The notes: a model not told the origin generated them from the letters alone. 64,000 bases of DNA from Amnibacterium setariae (GCF_003581425.1 NZ_QXTG01000001.1:806001-870000); one strand, 5' to 3'; positions 9,430 to 18,702 are shown, counted from the first letter of the stretch. Numbers and translations: made by a program.

Positions 9430-10458
9430 ATGCATCTCGGCGTCGACAGCTTCGTCTCCGCGGTCGAGGACCCGCGCACCGGCCACGTGGTCGGGCCCGC
9501 GGAGCGGATGGCGCACCTCCTGGAGGAGATCGCCCTCGCGGACCGCGCGGGCCTGTACTCCTTCGGCATCGGCGAGCACCACCGCGCCGAGTACTACGAC
9601 TCCGCGCCGCCCGTGATCCTCGCCGCGGCTGCCGCGCGCACCGAGCGGATCCGCCTCGGCAGCGCGGTGAAGGTGCTCTCCGCCGACGACCCGGTGCGCG
9701 TGTTCCAGCAGTTCGCGACCCTCGACCTGATCTCCGGCGGCCGCATCGACCTGGTCGTCGGCCGCGGCTCGTTCACGGAGGCGTTCCCGCTGTTCGGGCT
9801 CGACCTCGCCGACTACGACTCGCTGTTCGAGGAGAAGCTCGACCTCCTCCTGCGCCTCCGCGACTCCGTCGAGGTCACCTGGAGCGGCCGGCACCGCCCG
9901 CCGCTGAACCATCAGAGCGTCTACCCGCGGCCCGTGCAGGACCCGCTGCCGATCTGGGTCGGCGTCGGCGGCACCCCCGAGTCGTTCGCGCGCGCGGGCC
10001 TGCTCGGCCTGCCGCTCATGGTCGCGATCATCGGCGGGGAGCCGCGGCAGTTCGCGCCGCTCATCGACCTCTACCGCCGCGCCGGGGCGCACGCCGGGCA
10101 CGCGCCCGAGACGCTGCAGGTCGGGCTCCACGTGTTCGGCTACGTCGGCGAGAGCGTGCAGGCGGCTGCCGACACGATCTACCCGGGCTGGCACCGGATG
10201 TTCACGGCGGTCTCGCGGGAGCGCGGCTTCGCCCCGCCCACCCGCGCTCAGTTCGACGCCACGTCCGGGCCCGACGGCGCCTTCTTCATGGGCGACCCGG
10301 AGACCGTCGCGGCCAAGATCCGGCGGGTCGCGGAGCAGGTCGGCGGGGTCGACCGGCTGTCCCTGCAGATGACCAACCCGCTGCTCGCGCACGAGGACCT
10401 GCTGCGCGGCATCGAGCTGCTCGGCACGGAGGTCGCGCCCCTCGTCGCCGACGTCTGA
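9430..10458 (+). CDS. LLM-class flavin-dependent oxidoreductase
   Basis: A 342-residue bacterial luciferase-like monooxygenase (F420- or FMN-dependent TIM barrel). Family markers are FGIGEHHRAEYYDSAPPVIL near residue 50, and GSAVKVLSADDPVRVFQQFATLDLISGGRI. Substrate unknown. The ATG follows a GAGGAT -10-like box by six bases and has no Shine-Dalgarno, so it may be leaderless rather than an extension of the ABC-F operon, although only 17 bases separate the genes. Confidence 0.88.
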   Translation: MHLGVDSFVSAVEDPRTGHVVGPAERMAHLLEEIALADRAGLYSFGIGEHHRAEYYDSAPPVILAAAAARTERIRLGSAVKVLSADDPVRVFQQFATLDLISGGRIDLVVGRGSFTEAFPLFGLDLADYDSLFEEKLDLLLRLRDSVEVTWSGRHRPPLNHQSVYPRPVQDPLPIWVGVGGTPESFARAGLLGLPLMVAIIGGEPRQFAPLIDLYRRAGAHAGHAPETLQVGLHVFGYVGESVQAAADTIYPGWHRMFTAVSRERGFAPPTRAQFDATSGPDGAFFMGDPETVAAKIRRVAEQVGGVDRLSLQMTNPLLAHEDLLRGIELLGTEVAPLVADV

Positions 10459-10504
10459 CCCGGAACTCAGCGCGGGCGTCGGCGCGGTGCGCTGAGATGG
10501 GTGC

Positions 10505-13051
10505 ATGCCCGGCGAGAACCTGACCCGCATCGAGGCGGAGGAGCGCGCGGCGCTCGTCTCCGAGCTCGAGTACGACATCGCGCTCGACCTCACGCGGGGC
10601 CCCGACGTCTTCGGCTCGACGACCACGATCCGGTTCCGCGGCACCCCCGGCGCCGAGACGTTCCTCGACGCGCTCACCGTCGAGGTGGCGGCGATCCGCT
10701 TCAACGGACGCGACCTCGACCCGGCCGTCGCGGACGGCGTGCGCATCGCGCTGCCGCCGCTCGAGGCCGAGAACGAGGTGACCGTGGTCGCGACGATGCG
10801 GTACTCGCGCTCCGGCGAGGGCCTGCACCGCTTCGTCGACCCCGTCGACGGGCTCGTCTACCTCTACACGCAGCTCGCCACGACGGACGCGCGCCGGGTC
10901 TTCGCGTGCTTCGAGCAGCCCGACCTCAAGGGCCGGTTCGGCGTGGAGATCACGGCGCCCGACGGCTGGGACGTCCGGTCGAACCAGCCGGTCGAGGCGC
11001 AGGAGCCGGTCGGCGACGGCGACCGGTGGTGGCGCTTCGAGCGCACGCCCCCGCTGTCGACCTACCTCGTCGCCCTCATCGCCGGCGCATGGGTCGCGCA
11101 CGCCGACGAGCTGACGTCGGTCGACGGCCGCACGATCCCGCTCTCGGTGCTCACCCGCGCATCCCTCGCCCCGTACATCGACCCGGAGGAGGTCTTCGAG
11201 ACCACGAAGGGCGGCTTCGGCTTCTACGAGGACGCCTTCGGCATCCCGTTCCCCTTCGCGAAGTACGACCAGGTGACGGTGCCCGAGTACAACTGGGGCG
11301 CCATGGAGAACCCGGGCCTCGTCACCTTCAACGAGGTCTACGTCTTCCGCTCGACGCCGACGGAGGCGCAGCGCGAGAGCCGGGCCATGGTCGTGCTGCA
11401 CGAGCTCGCCCACATGTGGTTCGGCGACCTGGTCACCATGCGCTGGTGGGACGACCTGTGGCTGAACGAGTCGTTCGCGACGTTCATGTCGTTCCTCGCG
11501 ACCGCCGAGACGACGCGGTGGACGGACTCCTGGGCGACCTTCACCACCACGGAGAAGAACTGGGGCTACGACCAGGACCAGCTGCCGTCGACCCACCCCA
11601 TCGTCGCGGAGATCCGCAGCGTCGAGGACCTCGCCGTCAACTTCGACGGCATCACCTACGCGAAGGGCGGCAGCGTCCTGAAGCAGCTCGTCGCCTACGT
11701 GGGCCGGCGCGAGTTCTTCGCCGGCGTCGCCGCGTACCTGAAGGCGAACGCGTGGGGCAACGCGACGCTCGCCGACCTGCTCGCGCACGTCGCCGTCGCG
11801 AGCGGCCGCGACCTCGCCGCCTGGAGCGCGGAGTGGCTCGAGACCTCCGGCGTCAACACGCTCGTGCCGGAGATCGAGACCGACCCGCGCGGCGTCATCA
11901 CCCGGTTCGTCGTGAAGCAGCTGCCGGCGCCGGTCGGCGACCAGGACCTGCGCCCCCATCGGCTCGCCGTCGGCCTGTACGAGCCGGAGGGGGAGGACGG
12001 CGCGCTCGTCCGCGTGCAGCGCGAGGAGCTCGACGTCGTCGGCGAGAAGACCGACCTGCCCGTGCTGCTCGGGGCGAAGCGGCCCGCGATCGTGCTCGTG
12101 AACGACGACGACCTCGCGTACGCGAAGGTCCGGCTCGACGCCGCGTCCCTCGCGGTGGCGCAGGACGCGCTCTCCTCCGTGGCCGCCGGGCTGCCCCGCA
12201 CCCTGCTGTGGAGCGCGATCTGGGACATGACGCGCGACGGCGAGGCGGCCGCGTCGGACTTCGTGCGGCTCGTGCTCGACCACGTCGGCGCGGAGACCTC
12301 CCCGAACCTGCGCGGCACGCTGCTGAACCAGGCGGTCCTCGCGGCCGAGGAGTACGTCGACCGCGCCGTGCGCACCGCCGCGCTCGAGCAGCTCGGCGAC
12401 GGCCTGCTGCGCCTGCTGTCGGAGGCGGAGCCCGGCTCCGACGCGCAGCTGCAGCTCGCCCGCAGCTTCGCCCGCGTCGCCCGGACCGACGAGCAGCTCG
12501 ACCGGCTCGCGGACCTCGACGCCGGCGCCGCGGAGGGCCTGCCGCTCGACCCGGAGCTCAGGTGGCAGATCCTCACCGGCCTCGTCGCGGGCGGTCGCGC
12601 CGGGGAGGCGGAGATCGCCGCGCTCCTCGCGACCGACGACACCGCCACCGGCCGGGAGTCGGCCCTGCTCGTGCGCGCCGCGATCCCGACCGCCGAGGGC
12701 AAGGCCGCCGCGTGGAGCTCGCTGGTCGACTCGGCGGACCTGACGAACGCGCAGGTCGAGTCGACGGTGAAGGGCTTCGTGCGGGTGCACGACCCCGAGC
12801 TGCTGCGGCCCTACGCGGACCGGTACTTCGCCGTCATCGAGCGGCTGTGGGCCGAGCGCCCGTTCGCGCTCGCGGAGCCGATCGCCGGGAACGCCTACCC
12901 GCGGCCGCTGGCGGACCGGGCGCTCGCGGACGCCGCGCGCGCCTGGCTCGACGCGCACCCGGACGCGGCGAGCCCCCTCCGCCGTCTCGTCGCCGAGAAC
13001 CTGAGCCGCACGGAGCGCGCCCTGGCCGCGCAGACCCGCGACGCCGCCTGA
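10505..13051 (+). CDS. pepN: Aminopeptidase N (M1 zinc metallopeptidase)
   Basis: An 848-residue cytosolic M1 aminopeptidase, which removes N-terminal residues from peptides. It has the exopeptidase motif GAMEN, the zinc site HELAHMWFGD (His299, Glu300, His303) with the third ligand in WLNESFATF, and a C-terminal ERAP1-like helical domain. Length is standard for the actinobacterial PepN group. A TGAGAT box stands six bases before the ATG, suggesting a leaderless message. Converges on the ECF operon with only 12 bases between. Confidence 0.95.
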   Translation: MPGENLTRIEAEERAALVSELEYDIALDLTRGPDVFGSTTTIRFRGTPGAETFLDALTVEVAAIRFNGRDLDPAVADGVRIALPPLEAENEVTVVATMRYSRSGEGLHRFVDPVDGLVYLYTQLATTDARRVFACFEQPDLKGRFGVEITAPDGWDVRSNQPVEAQEPVGDGDRWWRFERTPPLSTYLVALIAGAWVAHADELTSVDGRTIPLSVLTRASLAPYIDPEEVFETTKGGFGFYEDAFGIPFPFAKYDQVTVPEYNWGAMENPGLVTFNEVYVFRSTPTEAQRESRAMVVLHELAHMWFGDLVTMRWWDDLWLNESFATFMSFLATAETTRWTDSWATFTTTEKNWGYDQDQLPSTHPIVAEIRSVEDLAVNFDGITYAKGGSVLKQLVAYVGRREFFAGVAAYLKANAWGNATLADLLAHVAVASGRDLAAWSAEWLETSGVNTLVPEIETDPRGVITRFVVKQLPAPVGDQDLRPHRLAVGLYEPEGEDGALVRVQREELDVVGEKTDLPVLLGAKRPAIVLVNDDDLAYAKVRLDAASLAVAQDALSSVAAGLPRTLLWSAIWDMTRDGEAAASDFVRLVLDHVGAETSPNLRGTLLNQAVLAAEEYVDRAVRTAALEQLGDGLLRLLSEAEPGSDAQLQLARSFARVARTDEQLDRLADLDAGAAEGLPLDPELRWQILTGLVAGGRAGEAEIAALLATDDTATGRESALLVRAAIPTAEGKAAAWSSLVDSADLTNAQVESTVKGFVRVHDPELLRPYADRYFAVIERLWAERPFALAEPIAGNAYPRPLADRALADAARAWLDAHPDAASPLRRLVAENLSRTERALAAQTRDAA

Positions 13052-13063
13052 CGGTCCCGCGGC

Positions 13064-14350
13064 TCAGTCCGCGTCGCGGGTGAAGGTGACCGTCCAGCGG
13101 ACGTCGCCGTAGGGCGTGATCGTGAAGCGCGGATCGGTGACCCGCTCGGGGCCGCCCATGCCCGTGCTGGTCCGCTTCGGCGACCGGGCGCTGCAGCTCG
13201 CGCGTTCAGCGGGGTTGCCGGCGGTGCCGAACGGCGTCGCGACGGTGACCGTGCCGTCGCCCTGGCAGGTGATCGTGACGGAGACGCGGGTCATGGTGCC
13301 CTCGAGCCGTCCGGTGACGATGCCGAAGGCGCCCCGCTCCCACCCGAGCACGCGGTCGGGAGCGATGCCCGACGGGTAGGGCAGCGGCTCGCGGACGGGG
13401 CCGGCGGTCGCCGGGGTGTACACGGGCGTCGCGATGAGCACGAGGGACCACGCCGTGCCCTTCGGCACCCGCACGTGCACGGTGTGCGCGCCCGGCGTCA
13501 TCGGGACGTCGCCGAACGAGCCGCCGAACCCGGACGCGCAGTCGCCGTGCATCGTCCCCTCGTCGACGCCGACGGAGTACTGCCGGGTCTCGGGCGCGCA
13601 GTTCAGGTACGGCCGCACGCTGCTCGTCCCCGCGGGCAGCACGACGGGCAGGTCGCGGGAGCCCGTCCCGGAGGCGACGAGCAGCACGTCCGGGGCGGCC
13701 CGGATGTACGCGTCGCTGCGCGGGTCGAGGATCTCCGTCAGCGGGTCGCGGAGCCCGGCGGGCCGGTCGTCGACGCGGAGCTGCGCGAGCGTCGTCGTCG
13801 AGGAGGGGGCGACGGCGATCACCAGGATCCGCGCGGCGACGCCGCTCGGCAGGTCGACCCGCAGCTCGGTCGGGCCGCTTCCCGGATCGCCCAGGGTGAA
13901 GGCGCGCGCGGAGGCGGGCGCGCAGTCGCCGCTGCCGGAGGAGCCGAGGAGCGTCAGCTCCGCGCTGCCGGCCGGGCCGCAGGTCGCGTAGACCGTGAGG
14001 CGGGTCGTCCCCTCCGGCACCGAGAGTCGGAACCGGGAGCCGCCGATCGCGCGACCCTGCGCCAGCACCGTGACGGGCGTGCCGCGGAGCCCGGCGTCGG
14101 CGAGCGGCCCGTTCGCCGCGGTGAGCGGGTCGCCGGGGCGCGAGGCCGCGGGCGCGCCGTCGCCGCCGCCGGTCACCCGCAGCAGGCCGAGGGTCGCCAC
14201 CACGAGGAGCAGGGCGGTGACGGCGGTGATCCAGACCTGCGGCCTGGCGGCGACCGCGGGCCGCGCGGGCCGCGCGGCCTCCCGGTCGGCGAGGTGCTCC
14301 AGCTCGTTCCGCAGGGCGGCGGAGAGCACGGGGTCGAACGAGCGGGTCAT
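13064..14350 (-). CDS. Membrane-anchored protein paired with ECF sigma factor
   Basis: A 428-residue protein with a short cytoplasmic N-terminus (about 50 residues), one transmembrane helix near residues 40-60 (VWITAVTALLLVVATLGLL) and a large outer domain rich in beta-type sequence with two CA-containing repeats (CGPAGSAELTLLG, CAPETRQYSVG). I do not recognise the outer domain. Its ATG overlaps the sigma factor stop by ATGA. By position and topology it is probably an anti-sigma or sensor protein, but there is no zinc-type anti-sigma motif, so this is inference. Confidence 0.75.
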   Translation of the reverse strand: MTRSFDPVLSAALRNELEHLADREAARPARPAVAARPQVWITAVTALLLVVATLGLLRVTGGGDGAPAASRPGDPLTAANGPLADAGLRGTPVTVLAQGRAIGGSRFRLSVPEGTTRLTVYATCGPAGSAELTLLGSSGSGDCAPASARAFTLGDPGSGPTELRVDLPSGVAARILVIAVAPSSTTTLAQLRVDDRPAGLRDPLTEILDPRSDAYIRAAPDVLLVASGTGSRDLPVVLPAGTSSVRPYLNCAPETRQYSVGVDEGTMHGDCASGFGGSFGDVPMTPGAHTVHVRVPKGTAWSLVLIATPVYTPATAGPVREPLPYPSGIAPDRVLGWERGAFGIVTGRLEGTMTRVSVTITCQGDGTVTVATPFGTAGNPAERASCSARSPKRTSTGMGGPERVTDPRFTITPYGDVRWTVTFTRDAD

Positions 14351-14934
14351 CGTGCGGCTCCTTCCGGGAGCGGGGTGTCGAGCAGGGGGTCGGCGGGTCC
14401 GAGCCGGTCGCGCAGCTTCTTCCGTGCGCGGTGCAGGCGGACGCGCGCCGCGCCCGGGCTGAGGCCGAGCGCGGCGCCGGCGTCGGCGACGGTGAGGTCC
14501 TCGAGCGCGGTGAGCACGACGAGCGCGGCGTCCTGCTCGCCGAGGGCCCGCACGGCCGTGAGCAGGTGCTCGCGGGCGATGCGCTCCTCCGCGGTCTCCG
14601 CCGGGTCGACGAGGTCGGCGGAGCGCGGCAGCCGGTCGATCGCGGCGCGGTGCCGCCGGAGGCCGCGCCCGGTGTTGCGGGCGAGGTTCGTCGTCGTGAC
14701 CAGCAGCCAGGGCAGCACCGAGCCGTCGACCACGGAGACTCGGTCCCGCTTGCGCCAGAGCTCGAAGAAGGCGGCCGCGACCACGTCCTCCGCGTCGTGC
14801 GCGGAGGCGACCAGGCGGAGGGCGTGCCGGAACGCGCGGTCGCGGTGCAGGTCGAACACCGACGCGAACGCCCTCCCGTCACCCGAGCGGGCGCGGGACC
14901 AGAGCGCGGTCTCGTCGGCGATGGACGTCATCAT
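14347..14934 (-). CDS. ECF RNA polymerase sigma factor
   Basis: A 195-residue group IV sigma-70 factor. Region 2 (FASVFDLHRDRAFRHALRLV to FFELWRKR) binds core polymerase and the -10 element; region 4 (LTVADAGAALGLSPGAARVR) is the -35-binding helix-turn-helix. The start is one of two adjacent ATGs. Co-translated with the membrane protein that follows, which is the likely regulator. Target promoter unknown. Confidence 0.9.
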   Translation of the reverse strand: MMTSIADETALWSRARSGDGRAFASVFDLHRDRAFRHALRLVASAHDAEDVVAAAFFELWRKRDRVSVVDGSVLPWLLVTTTNLARNTGRGLRRHRAAIDRLPRSADLVDPAETAEERIAREHLLTAVRALGEQDAALVVLTALEDLTVADAGAALGLSPGAARVRLHRARKKLRDRLGPADPLLDTPLPEGAAR

Positions 14935-14982
14935 GCCCCGACATGTCCGCAGCCCCCCGGACCGTTACAGGCCCCTGCCGGG

Positions 14983-15042
14983 CCGTGTTGCCGCTTCTTG
15001 CGGGGCGGAAGGGTCCTCAGGTCGCGAGAAGCGGCAACACGG
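14983..15042. terminator. Long perfect hairpin
   Basis: Perfect 16-bp arms CCGTGTTGCCGCTTCT (14983-14998) and 15027-15042 with a 28-base loop. It lies downstream of the FAD oxidoreductase (minus strand) and upstream of the sigma gene, so it would terminate the FAD/deaminase transcript. Confidence 0.6.
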
Positions 15043-15055
15043 TCGGTGGGGCGGG

Positions 15056-16006
15056 TCAGGCCAGGTGCTGCGCGATCGCGCCGCCGAGGTCGTCGCCGCT
15101 GAGCCAGGCGGCCTCGACCCGGCTCTTCCCGCTCCACCCGTCGCCGCAGAGGCCGATGCCGGCGGGGGAGAGGGACCAGGTGCGGTCGCGGGAGGCGGTC
15201 GGCTGCGCGAACGTCCAGCGGTGGGCGAACGCCTCCGCGGGCTCGAGGTCGACGCCGAGCACGCGGCGCATCGCGTCGAGCGCGGGCGCGATCGCGGCCT
15301 CCGGGTCCTCCAGGTGCTCGGCTGCGAAGTCGGGCGTCGTGTGCGCGACGAGCACGGGCGCGCCGTCGCCGTGGCTCGCGCCGTCGTCGGCCAGCCAGCG
15401 GATTGGGAGGTCGGAGACGAAGGCGGCGTCGAAGTCGGGCCAGGTCCGCTCGGGGAACCGCGCGGCGACGGCGATCGCGGCGCCGTAGGGCTGGTCCGCC
15501 TCCTCGAGGAGCTCGAGGTGCTCCGCGCGCAGGACCCGCGCGGCCTGCGGGCCCGGCATCGCGAGGACCACGACGGAGGCGGCCTCGAGGTCGCCGTCGA
15601 CGGCGCGTCCGGGGCCGACCGCGCCGACGGTCCGCTGCTCCACGTCGAGACCGGCCGCGAGATCCTCGACCAGGCTCCGCATCCCGCCCGGTGCCGCGTA
15701 CCGCATCGGGCCGGTCTTCGCCTCGCCGAGCCCGTCCGGGCCCGCGACCCGGAAGGTGTCGGTCCACTCGCGGAGCAACCCGCGAGCCGACCAGTCGTCC
15801 GCGACCGCGCGGAAGCGGTCGTCGGAGACGGTGCAGTAGGGGCCGCCGAGGTCGACGGCGTGCCCCTCGAGCGTGCGCGCGGCGAGCCGGCCGCCGAGGC
15901 GCCGGCCGCGGTCGAGCAGCCGCACCGAGAGACCGGCATCGGCGACCCGGCGCGCGCAGGCGGCGCCGCTGATCCCGCCGCCGACGACGAGCACGTCGAG
16001 GCTCAT
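15056..16006 (-). CDS. FAD-dependent amine oxidase-like protein
   Basis: A 316-residue protein starting with a Rossmann FAD motif VVGGGISGAACARRVADAG and the GG-doublet region RGRRLGGRLAARTLEG, typical of the renalase/NAD(P)-binding amine oxidase group. The C-terminal part has the second FAD contact GIGLCGDGWSGKSRVEAAWLSG. The substrate is not evident. Its ATG overlaps the deaminase stop by ATGA. Confidence 0.85.
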   Translation of the reverse strand: MSLDVLVVGGGISGAACARRVADAGLSVRLLDRGRRLGGRLAARTLEGHAVDLGGPYCTVSDDRFRAVADDWSARGLLREWTDTFRVAGPDGLGEAKTGPMRYAAPGGMRSLVEDLAAGLDVEQRTVGAVGPGRAVDGDLEAASVVVLAMPGPQAARVLRAEHLELLEEADQPYGAAIAVAARFPERTWPDFDAAFVSDLPIRWLADDGASHGDGAPVLVAHTTPDFAAEHLEDPEAAIAPALDAMRRVLGVDLEPAEAFAHRWTFAQPTASRDRTWSLSPAGIGLCGDGWSGKSRVEAAWLSGDDLGGAIAQHLA

Positions 16007-16596
16007 TCGGCACCCGTCCCGCGCGCGTTGTAGACCGTCTTCGACGGGTTGGCGCCGTACCGCTCGAACACCGCGACGGCCTCGTCGCGCAGCACGCCGA
16101 TCCGCACCGCGATGCCGCGCGCCTCGAGCTGCTCTGCCCAGTCGTCCCGGACCGGGCCCTCGTCGAACCCGGTGAGCGCCTCGAGCTCCGGGCCGTCGCC
16201 CGCGATCGTCAGCCCGCGGACGCCCGACCAGAGCGTCGCGCCGAAGCACATCGCGCACGGCCGCCAGTTCACCCACAGCTCGAGCGGGTCGTCCTCCGCC
16301 CCGAGGTCCCAGCTGCCCAGCCGCGCCTGCGTCACCGAGATCGTGACGACCTCCGCGTGCATCGACGACAGCCCGGAGGCGAGCACGAGGTTCACGCCGG
16401 CCGCGACGACCTCGCCGCTGCCGCGTCGCACGGCGAGCGCCGCGAACGGGCCGCCGCTGCCCTCCGCGACGTTCCGCTCGGCGAGGCGGTTGAGGAGGCG
16501 CATCCGCCCCTCGTCGCCGCCGAGGTCCGCGCGAGCGGCCTCCAGCTCCTCGTCGACCCAGGCGGGCAGCTCGGCCCCGAATGCACGAATCGGCAT
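16003..16596 (-). CDS. Nucleoside/CMP-type zinc deaminase
   Basis: A 197-residue cytidine/deoxycytidylate deaminase-fold protein. The zinc/catalytic motif HAEVVTISV supplies His and the proton-shuttle Glu, and WRPCAMCFGA supplies the two cysteines. The group includes guanine deaminase and tRNA adenosine deaminase, but here the length and the flanking C-terminal part fit neither exactly, so the substrate is open. A GAGGAT box lies six bases before the ATG. Co-transcribed with the FAD protein. Confidence 0.85.
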   Translation of the reverse strand: MPIRAFGAELPAWVDEELEAARADLGGDEGRMRLLNRLAERNVAEGSGGPFAALAVRRGSGEVVAAGVNLVLASGLSSMHAEVVTISVTQARLGSWDLGAEDDPLELWVNWRPCAMCFGATLWSGVRGLTIAGDGPELEALTGFDEGPVRDDWAEQLEARGIAVRIGVLRDEAVAVFERYGANPSKTVYNARGTGAE

Positions 16597-16610
16597 GGCC
16601 CGATCCTCTC

Positions 16611-17114
16611 CTACGGTCGCTGCGTCATCCCGTGAGCGGCGCAGCCGGACCCGTCGAGGTACACGTGGAGGATCCCGCGCGGCGTCTCGCACAGCACCGC
16701 GGCGGGTGACGGCGAGGCCGCGGGCGTCGGCCGCTCCTGTCCCGACGCGGCCTCGGGGAGCGTGCGCAGCACGCGGGTGCAGGCGGCCGCGGCGCTGCTC
16801 GGCAGGGCCCCGACCGGCGCCTCCGCCTTCGCGGTCCGGGTGCCGTCGTGGCAGGTCACCGCGACCTGCTCCGCGGCCGACGACCCGCCCGACCCTCCGG
16901 CGGAGGTCGCGCTCCCGGCGGTCCGGGCGATCGGCGCGAGCAGCGCGATCCCGCCCGCGACGACGAGCACGGCCGCGGAGGCGCCGGCGACCTGCCGCGC
17001 GATGCGCCCGCGCCGCTCGATGCGCCGCCGCACCCCGCCCGCGATGCGCCGCAGCTGCTCGTCGCTCGGGAGCCCGGCGCTGTGGCGCTCAGGACCGGGG
17101 AGGTCGTCGCTCAT
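16611..17114 (-). CDS. Small membrane protein paired with second ECF sigma factor
   Basis: A 167-residue protein with a basic cytoplasmic segment (RRRIERRGRIARQ), one transmembrane helix (about residues 44-62, ASAAVLVVAGGIALLAPIA) and a Ser/Gly/Ala-rich outer part containing four cysteines. Its ATG overlaps the sigma stop (ATGA). The topology matches a regulator of the sigma factor, like the 13064-14350 protein, but no known anti-sigma domain is seen. Confidence 0.7.
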   Translation of the reverse strand: MSDDLPGPERHSAGLPSDEQLRRIAGGVRRRIERRGRIARQVAGASAAVLVVAGGIALLAPIARTAGSATSAGGSGGSSAAEQVAVTCHDGTRTAKAEAPVGALPSSAAAACTRVLRTLPEAASGQERPTPAASPSPAAVLCETPRGILHVYLDGSGCAAHGMTQRP

Positions 17115-17650
17115 CGCTCCTCCTCCAGGTCGCGACGGAGGCGGGCCCGGGCGCGGCTCAGCCGGTTGCGCACGGCTCCCTCGGTGAGCCCGAGCCGCTC
17201 GGCCGCCTCCGCATAGGTCACGTCCTCGACCAGGCAGAGCCGCGCGACCTGCGCGTCGAGCGGCGGCAGCGCGGCGAACGCGCGGCGCAGCACGTCCGCG
17301 ACCGCGCCGCGCTCGTCCTCGGGGGCGTCGAACCGGGGCTCGAGCGCCGCTGCGGTCTCGTGCTGCGCCCTCCGCAGGCGGGCGCGGCGCCGGTTCTGCG
17401 CGAGGTGCTTCACGGTCACGATCAGCCACGGCAGCGCGGAGTCGCCGACGAGGTGCACGCGGCCGCGCTTGCGCCACAGCAGCAGGAAGGCGTCCTGCAC
17501 GACCTCCTCCGCGTCCGCCGGCTGCTCGAGCCAGCGGTACGCCACCGCGTACAGCGGGCGGGAGTGCCGGTGCACGATCTCGCCGAAGCCGGCCTGCGCG
17601 TCGCGGCCGCCGCGAGCGAGCAGCTCGGCGTCGGTCGGCGCGTCGGCCAC
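17111..17650 (-). CDS. ECF RNA polymerase sigma factor
   Basis: About 179 residues with region 2 (IVHRHSRPLYAVAYRWLEQ to AFLLLWRKRGRVH) and region 4 (VTYAEAAERLGLTEGAVRNR). It resembles the 14347-14934 sigma factor in length and domain order, and both are coupled to a one-helix membrane protein. Start GTG at 17650 is preferred (CAGGA nine bases upstream); an alternative GTG at 17695 would overlap the DUF4349 stop as GTGA and add 15 residues. Confidence 0.87.
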   Translation of the reverse strand: MADAPTDAELLARGGRDAQAGFGEIVHRHSRPLYAVAYRWLEQPADAEEVVQDAFLLLWRKRGRVHLVGDSALPWLIVTVKHLAQNRRRARLRRAQHETAAALEPRFDAPEDERGAVADVLRRAFAALPPLDAQVARLCLVEDVTYAEAAERLGLTEGAVRNRLSRARARLRRDLEEER

Positions 17651-17691
17651 GGCCGCATCCTGCCATCGCGGCGCCACGAGCGGGAGGGCCG

Positions 17692-18546
17692 TCACGCGGA
17701 GGTGGGCCGGGCGCGGCGCCGCGCGAACCGGACGACGAGCGCGACGAGGCCCCCGGCCGCGCCGAGCAGCACCAGCCACGGCAGCACGACGCCGAGGCCG
17801 ACCGCGGTCGCGGCGAGCGCCTGCACGAGGGCGGTCGTGCCGGCCACGAGGCCGCCGGCGAAGTCCGCCGGCCCGGCCTTCGGCGCCGCGGCGGGGACCG
17901 TGATCGAGACGGACAGCGTCGCGGACGCGACCTGGTCGGCGAGCGTCCGCTGGTCGGCGAGCAGCTGCTCGAGCTTCCCCTGCCGGTCGGTCAGCGCGCC
18001 CTCGAGCTCGACGAGCGCGGCGCTCGAGTCCGCTCGCGCGAGCAGCTGCTGCAGGCGGCCGATCGAGGTGCGCAGGCTCGTGATCGCGACGGCGGTGTCG
18101 GTGACGCGGGCGGTGACGTCCGTCGAGTCGACGTTCACGTCGCGCACGCGGCCCTCGCGCTCGATCGCGCGGAGGGTGCGGGGGAAGGCGGCGGCGGGGA
18201 TGCGCAGCTCGAGCCGCGCTGAGGGCCGGTCCGACGGGTCCTCGGTGCTGCGCGCGACGCGGCCGTCGGCCGCCTCGACGAGCGCGGTGACGCGGCCCGC
18301 GACCGCGATCGGGTCGTCGGCGACGAGCGAGAGGCGCCCGGTCGTGACGACGGACCGGTCCGCCGCGGCCGCCTTCGCGGCGGACCCAGACGCGACCTCG
18401 GCCCGGCCGGCCGCGGGCATCGCGCCCGACCCGGCGGCTCCGCCCGAATCGCCCCCGGCGGAGGAGGCCGTGCCGCCCGCGGTGCAGCCCGCGAGCGCGG
18501 CGACGGTCAGGGCGGCGGCGAGGGCGGCGGCGATCCGGGAGCGCAT
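17692..18546 (-). CDS. DUF4349 lipoprotein
   Basis: A 284-residue exported lipoprotein: signal peptide with lipobox LAGC (Cys21), a Gly/Ser-rich linker, a DUF4349 domain with a central coiled coil (the helix around LRTSIGRLQQLLARADSSAALVELE), and a C-terminal transmembrane helix followed by basic residues. DUF4349 proteins are of unknown function and are often next to sigma factors in Gram-positive bacteria, as here. Confidence 0.85.
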   Translation of the reverse strand: MRSRIAAALAAALTVAALAGCTAGGTASSAGGDSGGAAGSGAMPAAGRAEVASGSAAKAAAADRSVVTTGRLSLVADDPIAVAGRVTALVEAADGRVARSTEDPSDRPSARLELRIPAAAFPRTLRAIEREGRVRDVNVDSTDVTARVTDTAVAITSLRTSIGRLQQLLARADSSAALVELEGALTDRQGKLEQLLADQRTLADQVASATLSVSITVPAAAPKAGPADFAGGLVAGTTALVQALAATAVGLGVVLPWLVLLGAAGGLVALVVRFARRRARPTSA

Positions 18547-18591
18547 GCCCGGGAATGTCCGCCCGCCCGGGGACCCTCTCACCCCCTTTTC

Positions 18592-18690
18592 CTTCCTACA
18601 TCCGGGGATCTCGAGGCTCGCTGGCGCTCGCACCTCGATCGACGGGTCGGGATCCGGGGGCGTCGGGGCCGGATCCCCGGATGTGGGAAG
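18592..18690. terminator. Long hairpin with a REP copy in its loop
   Basis: Arms CTTCCTACATCCGGGGATC (18592-18610) and 18672-18690 match at 18 of 19 positions. The loop contains the inverted REP copy 18611-18638. Located downstream of kdpE and upstream of the DUF4349 gene, so it would end the kdp message. Confidence 0.6.
18611..18638. repeat. Intergenic palindromic repeat (REP-like), copy 3, inverted
   Basis: Reverse orientation copy of the element at 2115-2147, with one extra G in the core, sitting exactly inside the arms of the 18592-18690 hairpin. Confidence 0.7.
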
Positions 18691-18702
18691 AAACCCTCCG
18701 CG

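Noticed and set aside
2115-18638. CRISPR-like repeats
   Set aside because: The three copies are dispersed single palindromes, not a spaced array.
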